From: Bradyrhizobium sp. cir1
Lineage (GTDB): Bacteria > Pseudomonadota > Alphaproteobacteria > Rhizobiales > Xanthobacteraceae
Assembly (NCBI RefSeq): GCF_014198245.1
Contig: NZ_JACIHE010000006.1
Location: forward strand, 310,001 to 374,000
Reading direction: 5' to 3'
DNA: 64,000 nt
Shown here: in pieces, positions 25,416 to 34,151 of the stretch
Layout: each line of letters opens with the position of its first letter
Position numbering within the stretch: the first letter of the stretch is position 1
The notes under the pieces: generated by a model
Databases searched by the model: none
What the model was told of the DNA's origin: nothing
Seen by the model: the letters and a program-made list of their open reading frames with translations, nothing else
Made by a program: the position numbers and the translations under genes

Positions 25416-26533
25416 GCAACGAGCTGCTGCTTCCGCGCGCTGCCCGCATCTTCATTTCCTTCGTCGCGCTGCTGCGCGCCAATGGTTTCGCCGTTGCGCC
25501 GGAGCAGACCACCGCTCTTCTCGCCGCGATCGCGTTGCTCGGTCCGCGCGACCTCGACGACATCAGGCAATCTGCGCTCGCCACCCTCGCCCCGCCGCCC
25601 GAGCGCCGCGCTGCTTTCGACCGGCTGTTCGACCTTCATTTCCGCGGCAGCGAGGCCATCTCACGCGACGACGAGGGCGAGGACGACGAGACCGTCCGTC
25701 TCCAGGAGGAAGGCCGCGGCGACGAGGAGCCCCTGCTCTCCGACGACGCCAACGAGTCCGGCCTCTCCGCGACGCGCACCGAGGCGCTGGTCGAGCGCCG
25801 CTTCGCACAGCTCGCCACGTCCGATGCGCTCCGGCGCCTGGCACGCGAGGCCCCGCGGCGCCTGCCACGGCGGCGCGGGCACCGCCGCATGCGTACCCGC
25901 CGCGGCCCCTTCGCCGACCTCCGCCGCACCTTACGCGACAGCGTCCGCAGCGACGGCGAGATCCTTCGGCTCGGCCATATGAAGCGGCGTCAGCGCCCGC
26001 GCAAGATCCTGCTGCTGATCGACGTCTCCGGCTCGATGAAGAGCCGCACCGAGGAGAACATGAAGCTCGCGCATGCGCTGGTGCAGGCCGCGTCCAATGT
26101 CGAGGTCTTCACCTTCGGTACCCGGCTGACCCGTGTCACCCGCGCGCTGCGGCTGAAGCGCCGCGAGCAGGCGCTGAGCGCGGCAGCCCACCTCGTCAGC
26201 GACTGGGACGGCGGCACCCGCATCGGCGACGCGCTGCAAGCGTTCCTGGCGGTCCCGCGGTTCGGTGGCTACGCCCGCGGCGCCGCCGTGGTCATCGTGT
26301 CCGACGGGCTCGAGCGCGGCGAGCCCGACGCCCTTCGTGACGCTGTCGCGAAATTGTCGCGGCGGGCCTGGCGCCTGAGCTGGCTGACCCCGCTCGCGAC
26401 AGGTCCTGCGTTCCGCCCGCAAACCGAAGCGCTCGTCGCCATCGAACGCTTCGTTGACGATCTCGTGGACGGCGGATCGAGCGCCTCGATCGTCGCCCAT
26501 GTCCTGGCACTGGGACGAAGGAGAGCTGCGTGA
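25412..26533 (+). CDS. VWA-domain protein (CoxE-like maturation factor)
   Basis: A 373-residue protein with a C-terminal von Willebrand A domain. The metal-ion-dependent adhesion site DxSxS is present as LLIDVSGSMKSRTEE near residue 200-215; the later conserved residues lie in DWDGGTRIGDAL and VIVSDGLERG. The N-terminal half is charged (stretch DDEGEDDETV) and ends with a very basic segment (RRLPRRRGHRRMRTRRG). MoxR/VWA pairs act as chaperone pairs for metalloenzymes. It overlaps both its neighbours by 4 bases, so the genes are coupled. Confidence 0.9.
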   Translation: MSNELLLPRAARIFISFVALLRANGFAVAPEQTTALLAAIALLGPRDLDDIRQSALATLAPPPERRAAFDRLFDLHFRGSEAISRDDEGEDDETVRLQEEGRGDEEPLLSDDANESGLSATRTEALVERRFAQLATSDALRRLAREAPRRLPRRRGHRRMRTRRGPFADLRRTLRDSVRSDGEILRLGHMKRRQRPRKILLLIDVSGSMKSRTEENMKLAHALVQAASNVEVFTFGTRLTRVTRALRLKRREQALSAAAHLVSDWDGGTRIGDALQAFLAVPRFGGYARGAAVVIVSDGLERGEPDALRDAVAKLSRRAWRLSWLTPLATGPAFRPQTEALVAIERFVDDLVDGGSSASIVAHVLALGRRRAA

Positions 26534-27414
26534 ACGATATTGTCGACGGCCATCATCACATCTGGCGACAGGCCGACCTGCCCTGGCTGACCGGCCTCAT
26601 GCAGCCGCGCATCTTCGGACCTTACGAGCCGATCCGCCGCGACTATCCGATCGAGGAATATCTCGACGATCTCAAGGGCACCGGCGTTAGCCGCTCCGTC
26701 TATGTGCAAACCAATTGGGCGCCCGAGCATTTCGAGGAGGAAGCAGCCTGGGTGCAGCGCACGGCCGAGGAGCACGGCTGGCCGCACGCCATCGTCGCCT
26801 ACGCCAATTTCGCGGCCGACGACGTGCGCCCGCAGCTCGACCGCCTCAAACGTTATCCGCTGCTGCGCGGGGTGCGCATGCAGCTGCATTGGCACGAGAA
26901 CCCGCCCTACCGCTTTGCGGCCCGGCCGGATCTCTGCGCCGATCCTACGATCCGTCGCAACGTCGCGCGTCTGGCCGATTACGGCTGGAGCTTCGACTTG
27001 CAGGTCTTCACGCCGCAGATGCCCGATGCCGCGCAGCTGGCGGAGTCCTGTCCCGAGGTGACGTTCATCCTCCAGCATGCTGGCATGCTGGAGGATCTTT
27101 CGCCGGCGGGACGCGCGGCCTGGCGAGCCGGGATGTCCCGGCTCGCGGCCTGTCCGAATGTGGTTTCAAAACTGTCCGGGCTCGGCACCTTCATCCATCG
27201 CAACGATCCCGCGCATATCGCAGCTGTGCTCACCGATACCGTCGCGATCTTCGGCGCCGAGCGCTGCCTGTTCGGCTCCAATTTCCCGATCGAGAAGTTG
27301 TGGACCAGTTATCGCGAACTCGTTGGTGCCTTTCGCACAGCCGCTGCCCCGTTCAGTGCGGAGCAGCAGGACGCGATCTTCAGGGCGACGGCGACGCGCG
27401 TCTATCGGCTTTGA
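26530..27414 (+). CDS. Amidohydrolase-family metal-dependent hydrolase (lactonase-like)
   Basis: A 294-residue TIM-barrel hydrolase of the amidohydrolase-2 family, which includes 2-pyrone-4,6-dicarboxylate lactonase and L-fuconolactonase. The metal-binding HxH lies at the N-terminus (VDGHHHIWRQ). A later histidine is in FILQHAGM, and the conserved end is RCLFGSNFPIEKLW. The start is GTG at 26530, overlapping the previous TGA. It probably opens a lactone or similar ring made from the hydroxylase product; that role is inferred from its neighbours. Confidence 0.85.
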   Translation: MNDIVDGHHHIWRQADLPWLTGLMQPRIFGPYEPIRRDYPIEEYLDDLKGTGVSRSVYVQTNWAPEHFEEEAAWVQRTAEEHGWPHAIVAYANFAADDVRPQLDRLKRYPLLRGVRMQLHWHENPPYRFAARPDLCADPTIRRNVARLADYGWSFDLQVFTPQMPDAAQLAESCPEVTFILQHAGMLEDLSPAGRAAWRAGMSRLAACPNVVSKLSGLGTFIHRNDPAHIAAVLTDTVAIFGAERCLFGSNFPIEKLWTSYRELVGAFRTAAAPFSAEQQDAIFRATATRVYRL

Positions 27415-27444
27415 CAGACAAGAAACGAGACAGGAGGGAAACGT

Positions 27445-28293
27445 ATGGCGCTGGAGATCAAGATCCTGGACTACGGCGATATCGAGCTGGAATCGAGCTT
27501 CCTGGTGCTCGGCCGCGACTGCGGCCGCACCCGCCGCGTCCTCACCCTCGGCTTCCTGATCCTCGGCGGCCCCTACCCGGTCGTGGTCGACACCGGCTAC
27601 CGCTCCAACCAGATCATGGAGACGTTGGGCATGCGAGGGCTTCAGTACCACGAGAACATGATCGAGAACCAATTGGCACGCCACGGCGTGCGCATGGGTG
27701 ACGTCCGTTTCGTCTGCCACACCCATCTGCACATCGACCACGCCGGCAAGGACGATCTGTTCCCGATGAACACGACCGTCGTCCTCAACCGCCGCGAGCT
27801 CGAATATTCCGTCTCCGGGCTGATGCATCCGCAATATCCCGCGCCCGACATCAAGCACCTGATCGACCGTCTGCACACCAAGAGCGCGCTGCGCTTCCTC
27901 GACCTTGAAATCACCGGACCGATCGAGCTGATGCCTGGCGTCTATTGCGATGCCGCCAACGCCCACACCGAGGGCTCGATGAACATCATCGTCCACACGG
28001 CCGACGGCATCGCCACCATCTGCGGCGACGTGATTTACGACTTCAACGACCAGATCGTCACGCCCTTCCACGAAATCCACGATTGGGAGCCGCGCACCAC
28101 CGGCAACCACGGCACCAGCAAGCGCGCGGAGAAGGCCGCGATCAAGAAGCTGCTGAGCAGTTCGCGCTATCTGCTTCCCGTGCACGATCGCCCGGCCAAG
28201 ATCGAAGGCGGCAATGTCGTCGGGCGGCTGCACGACCAGGTCCCCGGACCGATCGTGCAGTCCTTGCCCGTGCGCAACTGGTTCCCGGCCTGA
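27445..28293 (+). CDS. Metallo-beta-lactamase-fold hydrolase, N-acyl-homoserine-lactonase-like
   Basis: A 282-residue MBL-fold enzyme. The zinc motif HxHxDH is complete (CHTHLHIDHAGKDD). Further metal ligands are in DAANAHTEGS, in TICGDVIYD and in LPVHDRPAK. The overall layout resembles AiiA-like lactonases (about 250-280 residues). In this operon it is more likely a lactone- or ester-cleaving step of the pathway than a quorum-quenching enzyme, but the sequence does not decide this. The ribosome-binding site AGGAGGGAAA is strong and lies 30 bases after the amidohydrolase gene. Confidence 0.85.
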   Translation: MALEIKILDYGDIELESSFLVLGRDCGRTRRVLTLGFLILGGPYPVVVDTGYRSNQIMETLGMRGLQYHENMIENQLARHGVRMGDVRFVCHTHLHIDHAGKDDLFPMNTTVVLNRRELEYSVSGLMHPQYPAPDIKHLIDRLHTKSALRFLDLEITGPIELMPGVYCDAANAHTEGSMNIIVHTADGIATICGDVIYDFNDQIVTPFHEIHDWEPRTTGNHGTSKRAEKAAIKKLLSSSRYLLPVHDRPAKIEGGNVVGRLHDQVPGPIVQSLPVRNWFPA

Positions 28294-28312
28294 TGTTGTC
28301 GAGGATCGACCG

Positions 28313-29884
28313 ATGACGCACGTCACCCTGCGAAGCGAATTCGAGAACCTGATCGACCCTTACGCGCCGGTCGCACAGGTCGGCACCGGCTTCGACTTCA
28401 CGGAGGGGCCGATCTGGCATCCGGTCGATCAATACCTGCTGTTCTCGGACATGCCGGGTGACGTGCGACGACGCTGGGATGCTCGGCGCGGCGTCGTCGA
28501 GGTCAGACGTCCCTCGAACAAATGCAACGGCATGACCTATGACGCCGAGCTCAACCTGATCGTCTGCGAACACGCGACCTCGTCGCTGGTCCGCGAACGC
28601 CCGGACGGACGGCGCGAGGTGCTGGCCTCGCATTTCGGCGGCCAGGAGCTCAACAGCCCGAACGACGTCTGCGTGCATTCTTCCGGCGCGATCTATTTCT
28701 CGGACCCCTGGTATGGACGTATGCCTGTCTATGGCGTCGAGCGGCCGCGCCAGCTCGGCTTCCAGAGCATCTATCGCGTCGTGCCGGGCGGCGAGCCGAA
28801 GCTCGTGGTCGACCGAAACCTGTTCGACCAGCCGAACGGGCTGTGCTTCTCGCCGGAAGAGAAGCTGCTCTATGTCAACGACACCGTGCAAGCCCTGATC
28901 CGCGTGTTCGACGTCAACGGCGACGGGTCGCTGACCAATGCGCGGGTGTTTGCGAGCGGCATCAAGTCCGAGCTCGAACCAGGCCTGCCCGACGGTATGA
29001 AGTGCGATCAGCACGGCAATGTCTGGGTCACCGCGCCCGGCGGCGTCTGGGTCTATTCGCCGCGCGGCGAACTGCTCGGCAAGGTCCGCGTGCCCGAGCT
29101 TGTCGCCAACCTCGCCTGGGGTGGGCCGGATTTCCGCACGCTCTATCTTACCTCGACCCATTCGGTGTACGCGATCCCGACCAAGGTCGGTCCGCGCCAT
29201 GAGCCCTATATGAGCGGCCGCGCCGGCGGCGGAGCGGGCCCGAGTCCATCTCCGGCCTCGCCTGTTCTCACCGAGGGCGAGATGCGGCTCGATCCGCAGC
29301 GCTGCGCCATGATCATCCAGGATCTCCAGAACGACGTCATCATGGACGGCGGCGCCTTCGCCGAGTCGGGTGCGCCGGGGCACGCGAAGCAGCAGCATGT
29401 CGTGGAGAACGTGCGCCGTCTCGCGGAAGCTGCACGCGCCCGCGGCGTCGCCATCGTCCATGTCTGGTTCGTGGTCGAGCCCGGCGCACCGGGCGTCACA
29501 CTGAACGCTCCGCTATTCGAAGGCCTCGTCGACAGCAAGGCGATGGTGCGCGGAAGCTGGGGCGCGGCCCCGGTTTCAGGCCTCGAGCCACGGCCCGGCG
29601 ACTTCGTCGTCGAGAAGATGCGGATGAGCGCCTGGGAGGGCACGCGGCTGGAGACGATCCTGAAAGCGACCGGCCGCGACATGATCATCAATACCGGCGC
29701 CTGGACCAACATGTCTGTCGAACACACGGCGCGGACTGGCGCCGACAAGGGCTATTTCATGATCGTGCCCGAAGATTGCTGCTCGACCATGAATGCCGAC
29801 TGGCACAACGCCTCGATCAATTTTGCCATGCAGAACGTCGCGGTCGTGACCAGGGCCGATACCGTCATCAGAGCGCTGGGATGA
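28313..29884 (+). CDS. SMP-30/gluconolactonase domain fused to an isochorismatase-like domain
   Basis: A 523-residue two-domain protein. Residues 1-295 form a six-bladed SMP-30/gluconolactonase propeller: FTEGPIW (metal Glu), NSPNDVCVHSSGAIYFSDPW, and GLPDGMKCDQHGNVWVTAPGG (metal Asp). A Gly/Ser/Pro linker around residue 300 leads to an isochorismatase-like cysteine-hydrolase domain (about 325-523). That domain keeps the catalytic Asp in IIQDLQND and Lys in VVEKMRMSAWEGT. The usual nucleophile Cys is Ser468 in TNMSVEHTAR. The second domain may therefore be inactive, use serine, or only bind. Lactonase and amidohydrolase domains together suggest two successive ring- or amide-opening steps. Confidence 0.88.
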   Translation: MTHVTLRSEFENLIDPYAPVAQVGTGFDFTEGPIWHPVDQYLLFSDMPGDVRRRWDARRGVVEVRRPSNKCNGMTYDAELNLIVCEHATSSLVRERPDGRREVLASHFGGQELNSPNDVCVHSSGAIYFSDPWYGRMPVYGVERPRQLGFQSIYRVVPGGEPKLVVDRNLFDQPNGLCFSPEEKLLYVNDTVQALIRVFDVNGDGSLTNARVFASGIKSELEPGLPDGMKCDQHGNVWVTAPGGVWVYSPRGELLGKVRVPELVANLAWGGPDFRTLYLTSTHSVYAIPTKVGPRHEPYMSGRAGGGAGPSPSPASPVLTEGEMRLDPQRCAMIIQDLQNDVIMDGGAFAESGAPGHAKQQHVVENVRRLAEAARARGVAIVHVWFVVEPGAPGVTLNAPLFEGLVDSKAMVRGSWGAAPVSGLEPRPGDFVVEKMRMSAWEGTRLETILKATGRDMIINTGAWTNMSVEHTARTGADKGYFMIVPEDCCSTMNADWHNASINFAMQNVAVVTRADTVIRALG

Positions 29885-29887
29885 GCT

Positions 29888-30514
29888 GTGGCAAAGCTCC
29901 TGCACCTGTCCTGCTCGCCCCGCGCCGAGTCCGAGTCGACTGCCGGCGCGCGCGTCTTCCTTGATCGCTTTCGTCAAGCCCGGCCGGATTGGGACGTCGA
30001 TGTCGTGGACATCTGGCGTGAGCGGATGCCGGAGTTTACGGGCCCCATCGTCGAGGCCAAATACGCGCGCATGAAGGCTGAGGCCTTCACCGAAGCGCAA
30101 CGCGCAAGCTTCGCCGAGGCCGAGCGAATGGCGCTGCGCTTTTCGCTCGCCGATCGGGTGCTGATCTCGACCCCGATGTGGAACTTTGGCATCCCCTACA
30201 AGCTCAAACAGTGGTTCGACGTCATCGTCCAGCCCGGGCTCACCTTTGGGTTCGATCCGTCGCAGGGGTATCTGCCGCTGCTGAAGGATCGGCCGACACT
30301 GGTGATCATCGCCAGCGGCAGTGATTTTGCCACCGGCATGAACCGCGGCCGCATCGACATGGCAACGCCTTATCTTCGGGAAATCCTGCGCTTTGTCGGA
30401 ATCAGCAATGTCCGTTTTTTGCTGATCGGTCCAACCACCGGGCCGCAGCAGCCGATCGATGCTGCGCGCGAAAGGGCCTATCAGCGCCTCGCTGCAATGG
30501 CCGCGACCTTCTAG
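29888..30514 (+). CDS. azoR: FMN-dependent NADH-azoreductase-like quinone reductase
   Basis: A 208-residue flavodoxin-like protein of the AzoR family (usual length about 200). The FMN phosphate loop is at the N-terminus (LHLSCSPRAESES). The isoalloxazine-binding segment is TPMWNFGIPYKLKQWFD near residue 96. The later loop is IIASGSDFATG. It starts with GTG at 29888, three bases after the previous stop, as the last gene of the long plus-strand block. It probably reduces a quinone or other electrophile made in the pathway, using NADH and FMN. Confidence 0.88.
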   Translation: MAKLLHLSCSPRAESESTAGARVFLDRFRQARPDWDVDVVDIWRERMPEFTGPIVEAKYARMKAEAFTEAQRASFAEAERMALRFSLADRVLISTPMWNFGIPYKLKQWFDVIVQPGLTFGFDPSQGYLPLLKDRPTLVIIASGSDFATGMNRGRIDMATPYLREILRFVGISNVRFLLIGPTTGPQQPIDAARERAYQRLAAMAATF

Positions 30515-30825
30515 CCGCAGGCTTCAAAACAAAACGTCGAAAACAACCCCATGCACAGTAGGCGATGACTGGGGAATCAACGGCTTACGCAGAGCCCAGG
30601 GCGGTTTGACACGTCGGGCAAAACAGGAGCATTTTGCCACGATCGCAAGTAGCTGGTGTCGCCGACGATACGCGGCACACCTCGGCGGGCGGCATGATTT
30701 TGCAGGCGATCCTGTGCGCCTTCGATCCTGTACGATTGCGGCCAATGCGCCGGTGGAAACGTTCCTCCGAGGCGCACGGCCGCCTGCGATCGGCTTACGG
30801 CGGCCTCTACGTGGAATGGACTCGT
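30515..30825. other. Intergenic region between convergent genes, holding a dispersed repeat
   Basis: This region of 311 bases lies between the azoreductase gene (plus) and the GspN-like gene (minus). It contains one copy of a two-block repeat also found at 45319-45440. No T-tailed terminator was found; the repeat itself may serve as the boundary. Confidence 0.6.
30536..30644 (+). repeat. Dispersed intergenic repeat, copy 1
   Basis: The left block 30536-30561 (starts GTCGAAAACAACCCCATG) is identical over 26 bases to 45319-45344. The right block 30605-30644 (TTTGACACGTCGGGCAAAAC...) matches 45400-45440 with few differences. The spacer between blocks differs. The right block contains GGGCAAAA...TTTTGCC, able to form a hairpin. 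Both copies lie between convergent genes. Confidence 0.75.
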
Positions 30826-31497
30826 TCAGTCATACTGAGCCGTGTGCGAGCTGCCTCGCTTCACCGCACTTTCCGCAACCGCCGGCCCTGGGGCGGGCGT
30901 GGCTCCGCCTGCTTTCGGGAATGTCAGCGTTTCGCTCAGCTCACCGTGCACCATCGTCACCTCGCGCTGGTGCACCGAACTCAGTCGCCAGCCCTGGTAG
31001 TTTCCGTCGAGCTTGAGGCGCAGCGTGGCCTTGCTCGTCTCGTCGACGAAAATGCCGACACTCTGATCGCCGCCGACGACGGTTCCGACCAGCACGAGCC
31101 GCAGTTCGGCCGGCGGCGGACCGGGCGGTATCGGCGGCGCTTGCGACGCAGGCACCGAAATCACCGGTGGCGACGGCGGCCGCCGCGAGGCCGAGAAGAT
31201 CGGCCGCTCGTTCGTGTCCGTCAGTGCCGCGAGCGGGACTGCCCAGAGCGGATTGCCGCGCATCGCGTCCCGATTAACCGGAGACCGTGATGGTCCCGCG
31301 GAGACGGCCGGTGCCAACGTTGCGGGAGACCCCCCAAGGCTGGACGTCGGCCCGCTGAGGCCTGGGACATCGATATCCGGGAAATCCGCTGGCAGCGCGG
31401 AGGTCGAGGCGGAAACGTCGAGCAGAGGCGCCAGCACGAGCAGGAATCCCACCGATATCCGCCGTGCCACCTTGTGCCCTCTCATGTTCCTCGTCAT
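30826..31497 (-). CDS. Exported protein resembling type II secretion GspN/GspC-like proteins
   Basis: About 223 residues from the ATG at 31497 (AGAGG upstream); a TTG start at 31521 is possible. A signal or anchor helix covers residues 12-32 (ISVGFLLVLAPLLDVSAS). A Pro/Ser-rich region follows, then the segment NPLWAVPLAALTDTNERPIFSASRRPP and a beta-rich domain (LRLVLVGTVVGGDQSVGIF; GWRLSSVHQREVTMVHG). The NPLW...RPIFSASRRPP plus LxLVGT pattern is familiar from GspN/GspC-like proteins of rhizobia. No other type II secretion gene is in the window, so its role here is open. It is convergent with the azoreductase gene and divergent from the TonB receptor. Confidence 0.55.
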   Translation of the reverse strand: MTRNMRGHKVARRISVGFLLVLAPLLDVSASTSALPADFPDIDVPGLSGPTSSLGGSPATLAPAVSAGPSRSPVNRDAMRGNPLWAVPLAALTDTNERPIFSASRRPPSPPVISVPASQAPPIPPGPPPAELRLVLVGTVVGGDQSVGIFVDETSKATLRLKLDGNYQGWRLSSVHQREVTMVHGELSETLTFPKAGGATPAPGPAVAESAVKRGSSHTAQYD

Positions 31498-31754
31498 CGG
31501 CCTCTCGGAAGCAACGCGCAAGATTCTCGGTCGAGGAGACTGGCGGCCAGCTTAGGCAAGACAAGCGGCTCGCCAGACACTGAGCACCGAGGGGAGCAAG
31601 GCTTATCGGCCGCCGATGTGACACTTGTGCGAAACGTCCGCGATATCCCCGAGGTTTCCCCGGCCTGTTGCGGTCGCGTCTTTCCGCGCCTCGACACCGG
31701 CTCAGGGCCTCAGTATGACATTGTTGCCGCATCGTCATACTCCCCTGCTAGAGC

Positions 31755-33980
31755 GTGGCGTTGCTGGACTGGTTGGGGTGCGGAGACGTGGTGGTGCGTG
31801 GGACCTTGTTGCGGATGTTTTCGGCCGCCGCATCGTCCGCCCTGTGTGCATTCCCGGTTGCGGCCCAGGAGCGCAGCGCGGCCGCCGAGCTACCGCCGGT
31901 CACCGTCGCGGCGGAGGAACAGCCTCCGAAACGGCTCGCTCGCAAGAAGCCGCCGAAGAATGGCGGCCCGCGCAATCATGCTGCCGCTCGCACGGACAGC
32001 GCGACCGAGGGCGGCGGCGCAGCCGGTGCAGCGCCCGCCACTTCGTCCTCCTTGCAGCCCACCGCCGCCAGCGCTGTTCGCATCAGCGGCAAAGAGGTCA
32101 ATGCCGTCCCGTTCTCGCGGCCCGGTGAGGCCCTGGAGGTCGTGCCGGGCCTGATCGTCACCCAGCACTCCGGCGAGGGCAAAGCCAATCAGTATTTCCT
32201 GCGCGGCTTCAATCTCGATCACGGCACTGATCTGGCGATCAGCGTCGACGGCATGCCCGTCAACATGCCGACGCATGGGCATGGGCAAGGCTACGCCGAC
32301 ATCAATTTCCTGATCCCCGAGCTGATCCGGTCCGTCGATGTGCGCAAGGGGCCATATTTCGCCGACCAGGGCGACTTTGCGTCCGCGGGCGCCGTGGCGA
32401 TCGACTACGTCAACAAGCTGCCGCACAACATCGCAGAGATGACCTTCGGCAGCTTCGGCTATCGCCGCGCCCTGGCGGCAACGTCGAACTCTGTTGGCGC
32501 CGGCACGCTGCTGACGGCGCTCGAGGCCACCAAATATGACGGACCGTGGCAATCGCCGGACGACGTCCGCAAGCTGAACGGCGTCCTGCGCTACAGCCAG
32601 GGCACCGCGACCGACGGCCTGACGCTGACGGCGATGGCCTACTCCAACGGCTGGAATTCGACCGACCAGGTTGCGCAACGCGCGATCGACCAGGGCCCGA
32701 TCGATCGTCTCGGTACGCTCGATCCGACCGACGGCGGCACGTCCAGCCGGTTCAGCCTGTCCGGCAGCTGGGCGCAGTCGGGCGACTACGGACAAACCAA
32801 TGTCCGAGCCTATGTCGTGCGCTCCGACCTGCGGCTGTTCAACGATTTCACCTACTTTCTCGACAACCCGGTCAATGGCGACCAGTTCAGCCAGCTCGAC
32901 CGCCGCAGCTTCGGCGGCGTCGATGCCCGGCATGCGATCGACTGGCGCTTTGCCGGCATCGAGGCGCAAACCCGCGTCGGCGTGCAAAGCCGCTATGACG
33001 ATATCCATGTCGGCCTGTTCAAGACCGAGCAGCGCAACTGGCTCTCGACCGTACGCGATGACCGCGTGCAGGAGGGCAATGTCGGACTCTGGACCGATAC
33101 GACCACGCGGTGGACCGACTGGCTGCGCACCACCGTCGGCATCCGCGAAGATGTCTTCGCCGGACACGTCTTCAGCGATACGCCGCAGAATTCGGGTAGC
33201 GCTCAGGCATCGATGGCGAGCCCGAAGGCCGGCCTCGTGCTCGGCCCCTGGTACAGGACCGAGTTCTACGCCAATGCCGGCTACGGCCTGCACAGCAACG
33301 ACATCCGCGGCGCGACGATCACGGTCGATCCCAACGACAAGGTGACGCCGCTCGACCGCGTGCCGCTGCTGGTGCGCTCGCGCGGTGCCGAGCTCGGCCT
33401 CCGCACCAAACCGGTCGACGGACTCACCAGCTCGCTCGCGGTCTTCGTGCTCGACTTCGACTCGGAGCTGCTGTTCGTCGGCGACGCCGGCACCACCGAG
33501 CCGAGCCGGCCCAGCCGCCGCGTTGGCATCGAGTGGACGAACCAGTACAAGCCGCGGCCCTGGATGACGGTCGATCTCGACGTCGCCCATACCCATGCCC
33601 GCTTCACCGACTTCGATCCCGCTGGCGCCCGCATTCCCGGCGCACCGGCATGGGTGGCGAGCGGCGCAGTCACGTTCGGCGGCGACACCGGCTGGTTCGG
33701 CGCGCTGAAGGCGCGCTATTTCGGCCCGCGTCCCCTGATCGAGGACGACAGCGTCCGTTCACGCTCGTCGCTGATCTTCAATGCACGCGCCGGCTACACG
33801 TTCGACAATGGCGTTCGGGTGCAACTCGACGTGCTCAACCTCTTCAACGCCCAGACCAACCAGATCGAGTACTATTATCTGTCGCGACTGCCGGGCGAGC
33901 CCATCGAGGGCGTTGCGGATCGTCACGTCCATCCGGCCGAGCCGCTTGCGGTACGGCTGACGATGGCGGCGCGATTCTAA
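31755..33980 (+). CDS. TonB-dependent outer-membrane receptor
   Basis: Up to 741 residues. The exact start is unclear: GTG at 31755, GTG near 31791 behind GGAG, or ATG at 31815. All give a signal peptide ending ALCAFPVAAQ. The plug domain (about residues 110-235) has RISGKEVNAVPFSRPGEALE, LRGFNLDHGTDLAISVDGMP and the His-bearing loop NMPTHGHGQGYADINF. The rest is a 22-strand-type barrel ending in an aromatic residue (RLTMAARF). It imports a scarce ligand using TonB energy. No iron-siderophore gene is nearby. HupE-type transporters, a His-tailed protein and a His-containing plug loop in the same region hint at a metal ligand (inference). Confidence 0.9.
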   Translation: MALLDWLGCGDVVVRGTLLRMFSAAASSALCAFPVAAQERSAAAELPPVTVAAEEQPPKRLARKKPPKNGGPRNHAAARTDSATEGGGAAGAAPATSSSLQPTAASAVRISGKEVNAVPFSRPGEALEVVPGLIVTQHSGEGKANQYFLRGFNLDHGTDLAISVDGMPVNMPTHGHGQGYADINFLIPELIRSVDVRKGPYFADQGDFASAGAVAIDYVNKLPHNIAEMTFGSFGYRRALAATSNSVGAGTLLTALEATKYDGPWQSPDDVRKLNGVLRYSQGTATDGLTLTAMAYSNGWNSTDQVAQRAIDQGPIDRLGTLDPTDGGTSSRFSLSGSWAQSGDYGQTNVRAYVVRSDLRLFNDFTYFLDNPVNGDQFSQLDRRSFGGVDARHAIDWRFAGIEAQTRVGVQSRYDDIHVGLFKTEQRNWLSTVRDDRVQEGNVGLWTDTTTRWTDWLRTTVGIREDVFAGHVFSDTPQNSGSAQASMASPKAGLVLGPWYRTEFYANAGYGLHSNDIRGATITVDPNDKVTPLDRVPLLVRSRGAELGLRTKPVDGLTSSLAVFVLDFDSELLFVGDAGTTEPSRPSRRVGIEWTNQYKPRPWMTVDLDVAHTHARFTDFDPAGARIPGAPAWVASGAVTFGGDTGWFGALKARYFGPRPLIEDDSVRSRSSLIFNARAGYTFDNGVRVQLDVLNLFNAQTNQIEYYYLSRLPGEPIEGVADRHVHPAEPLAVRLTMAARF

Positions 33981-34151
33981 CCGCGGCAAACTTGCAGGAC
34001 CGGCATGAAAGCAACCGGCGCCGGCCGTCACAAATCCTGAAAAAATCTGACATGGAGCGGATGCTTTGATGAACCGAGCGCACGAGTTCGGCTGACGCAA
34101 TACCCCGGCTCCAACCGCCAGCCGGTCGCGTTCGAGGCAGGAGTGAGGGGA

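Noticed and set aside
30605..30644. TTTGAC...GGGCAAA in the dispersed repeat as a FixK box
   Set aside because: The spacing between TTG and CAA is 10 bases instead of 8, and the element lies between convergent genes, not in front of a gene.
31890..33596. A 568-codon minus-strand open frame opposite the TonB receptor
   Set aside because: Antisense shadow. No motifs, Arg/Asp/Ala-rich, and the receptor frame is clearly the coding one.
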